From assembly GCA_034420495.1 (NCBI GenBank), contig DAOULG010000097.1:1-5477 (forward strand): a stretch of DNA of 5,477 nt, given 5' to 3'. The stretch's first letter is position 1; every line of letters begins with the position of its first letter. This document shows positions 4,583 through 5,477 of this stretch, piece by piece. A program made the position numbers and the translations under genes. The notes beneath the pieces were generated by a model, which was not told where the DNA came from, searched no databases, and worked only from the letters and a program-made list of their open reading frames with translations. This DNA is from VYDC01 sp034420495 (GTDB lineage: Bacteria; Chloroflexota; Dehalococcoidia; UBA2979).

Positions 4583-5477
4583 GGGAGGTCCCCGCCCGCC
4601 CCGGCCTCGACCGCGAGCACGGCGCGGTTGCCGGGGCGGAGATACTCCCGCGCCGTCTCCAGCACGAGACCGGGGGTCAGCTCGTCGAGCCGCTGCTCGA
4701 TGCCGTTCACCCAGGCCGGATCCCCGTCGATGAGCGCCGCGCTCGCGAGCAGGTCGGCCCGCCCGAGGCCGGGGAACATCCCGCCCCCCGCCGTCTCGTA
4801 GAGCGCCGACCGCGCCTTGAGCCGCGCCCGCTCCAGGACGGCTGCGGGGAGCGCGCGGCGGCGGAGCGGCTCGATCACGGAGTCGACGGCCTCCAGCACC
4901 GTCTCGACGCTCGCCTCCCGGGCATGGATGAGCCACGGCGCCCAGAGCATCGGCGTGCGGCCGTTGTACATGTTGCCCAGCAGGTTCATGCCGCCGTGGA
5001 GCTCGTCGGTGACCCCGCGCTCGTGGACGAGCGCGCGGCGGAGGAGGGCATCGTCGCCCTGCAGCAGCAGCTGATCGAGCAGGCCCATCGCGAAGAACTC
5101 GGCGGTGCCCCGCTCCGGCACGTGGTAGCCGAGCGCGAGGGCGGGGAGGCGGGCGAGCTCGTCCACCATCGTGAAGCGCTCCTCCCGGACGCGCCGCGGC
5201 TCGGCGATGTCGGCCTCCTCCGGCGCGGGCGGGGAGGGGATCTCCCCGAAGTGGCGCGCGGAGAGGGCGAGCGCCCCGGGGACGTCGACGTCGCCGACGA
5301 TGGCGAGCACCGCGTTCGACGGCGCGTAGTAGCGCGCGAAGAAGTCCCGGACGTCGGCGAGCGTCGCCGCGTCGAGATCCTGCATGTCGCCGTAGCCGTT
5401 GTGCGCGTTCGCCCAGTTGGAGAAGGCGCGCGCGCCGAGATCGATCCAGGGGAAGCCCCCGTAGGGGCGGTTGAGCA
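4579..5477 (-). CDS. M16 family metallopeptidase, probable catalytic subunit (5' end outside window)
   Basis: The window holds the last 298 codons of an M16 peptidase; the gene runs off the right edge. The visible part opens with NRPYGGFPW (2-10 of the visible part) and FSNWANAHNGYG (18-29), then DLDAATLADVRDFFARYYAPSNAVLAIVGD (33-62), which is the end of the M16 N-terminal lobe. The C-terminal lobe follows with LPALALGYHVPERGTAEF (110-127) and LLRRALVHERGVTDELHGG (144-162). The expected HXXEH zinc motif would lie upstream, outside the window. Where the partner has its R/Y pair, this protein has Val150 and Asp157, as expected for the zinc-bearing half of a heterodimer. An internal ATG at 5383-5385 is not the start, because conserved family sequence continues before it. 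It ends GGDLP-stop, with the TGA sharing bases with the next gene's GTG. Catalytic status is inferred from the pairing and is not seen directly. Confidence 0.88.
   Translation of the reverse strand, partial: LNRPYGGFPWIDLGARAFSNWANAHNGYGDMQDLDAATLADVRDFFARYYAPSNAVLAIVGDVDVPGALALSARHFGEIPSPPAPEEADIAEPRRVREERFTMVDELARLPALALGYHVPERGTAEFFAMGLLDQLLLQGDDALLRRALVHERGVTDELHGGMNLLGNMYNGRTPMLWAPWLIHAREASVETVLEAVDSVIEPLRRRALPAAVLERARLKARSALYETAGGGMFPGLGRADLLASAALIDGDPAWVNGIEQRLDELTPGLVLETAREYLRPGNRAVLAVEAGAGGDLP

Noticed and set aside
3086..4801. 571-codon open frame on the plus strand opposite the second M16 gene
   Set aside because: It is Arg/Gly/Pro-rich with no recognisable domain and lies antisense to a clear M16 gene. 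Long open antisense frames are expected where third positions are nearly all G or C.
4583..4936. N-terminal extension of the second M16 protein to 4936
   Set aside because: This frame overlaps conserved coding sequence of the preceding M16 gene and reads as Arg/Pro/Gly-rich noise. The GTG at 4582 with the GTGA overlap is the natural start.
1..5477. tRNA, rRNA, CRISPR array, insertion sequence or attachment site
   Set aside because: I found no spaced direct repeats, transposase-like proteins, tRNA-like arms or rRNA-like sequence on either strand by reading. The short GC repeats seen are explained by composition or listed as hairpins.

Overview
This window is very GC-rich bacterial DNA, well above 70% G+C by eye, with strong G/C bias at third codon positions. 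It carries five recognisable protein genes and a possible sixth gene tail. Composition, Shine-Dalgarno-led genes, a candidate leaderless gene and an M16 subunit without a visible signal peptide would suit a high-GC actinobacterium such as a Thermoleophilia-like lineage. Myxococcota, Gemmatimonadota or another high-GC phylum cannot be excluded without a database search. I see no RNA genes, mobile elements or CRISPR arrays.

Left part, plus strand (1-1338). Positions 1-38 may hold the last codons of an upstream gene. A perfect 10-bp GC hairpin at 43-69 follows. A -10-like TATGCT at 112-117 then lies directly before the start of an amino-acid-type (Liv-like) ABC transporter substrate-binding lipoprotein. 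No permease or ATPase gene is visible here; they could lie outside the window.

Right part, minus strand (5477 down to 1356). Four genes run in the same direction and read like one transcription unit: the C-terminal two thirds of an M16 metallopeptidase; a second M16 protein starting inside the stop codon of the first (GTGA overlap); a flavin reductase-like FMN-binding protein after 79 nt; and an FAD-dependent oxidoreductase of the L-2-hydroxyglutarate oxidase family after 64 nt. The last gene converges on the substrate-binding protein gene with only 17 nt between the stop codons.

The two M16 proteins look like a heterodimeric M16B peptidase with divided labour. The downstream subunit lacks HXXEH but keeps the Arg/Tyr pair. 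The upstream subunit lacks the Arg/Tyr pair, and its expected zinc-binding N-terminus lies just outside the window. The two flavoproteins could share a redox or 2-hydroxyacid role, but nothing in the sequence ties them to the peptidase beyond co-orientation. The window is mostly ordinary metabolism and transport. The points worth a second look are the leaderless-type start, the split M16 pair, the structured and homopolymer-rich start of the second M16 gene, and the hairpins between genes.
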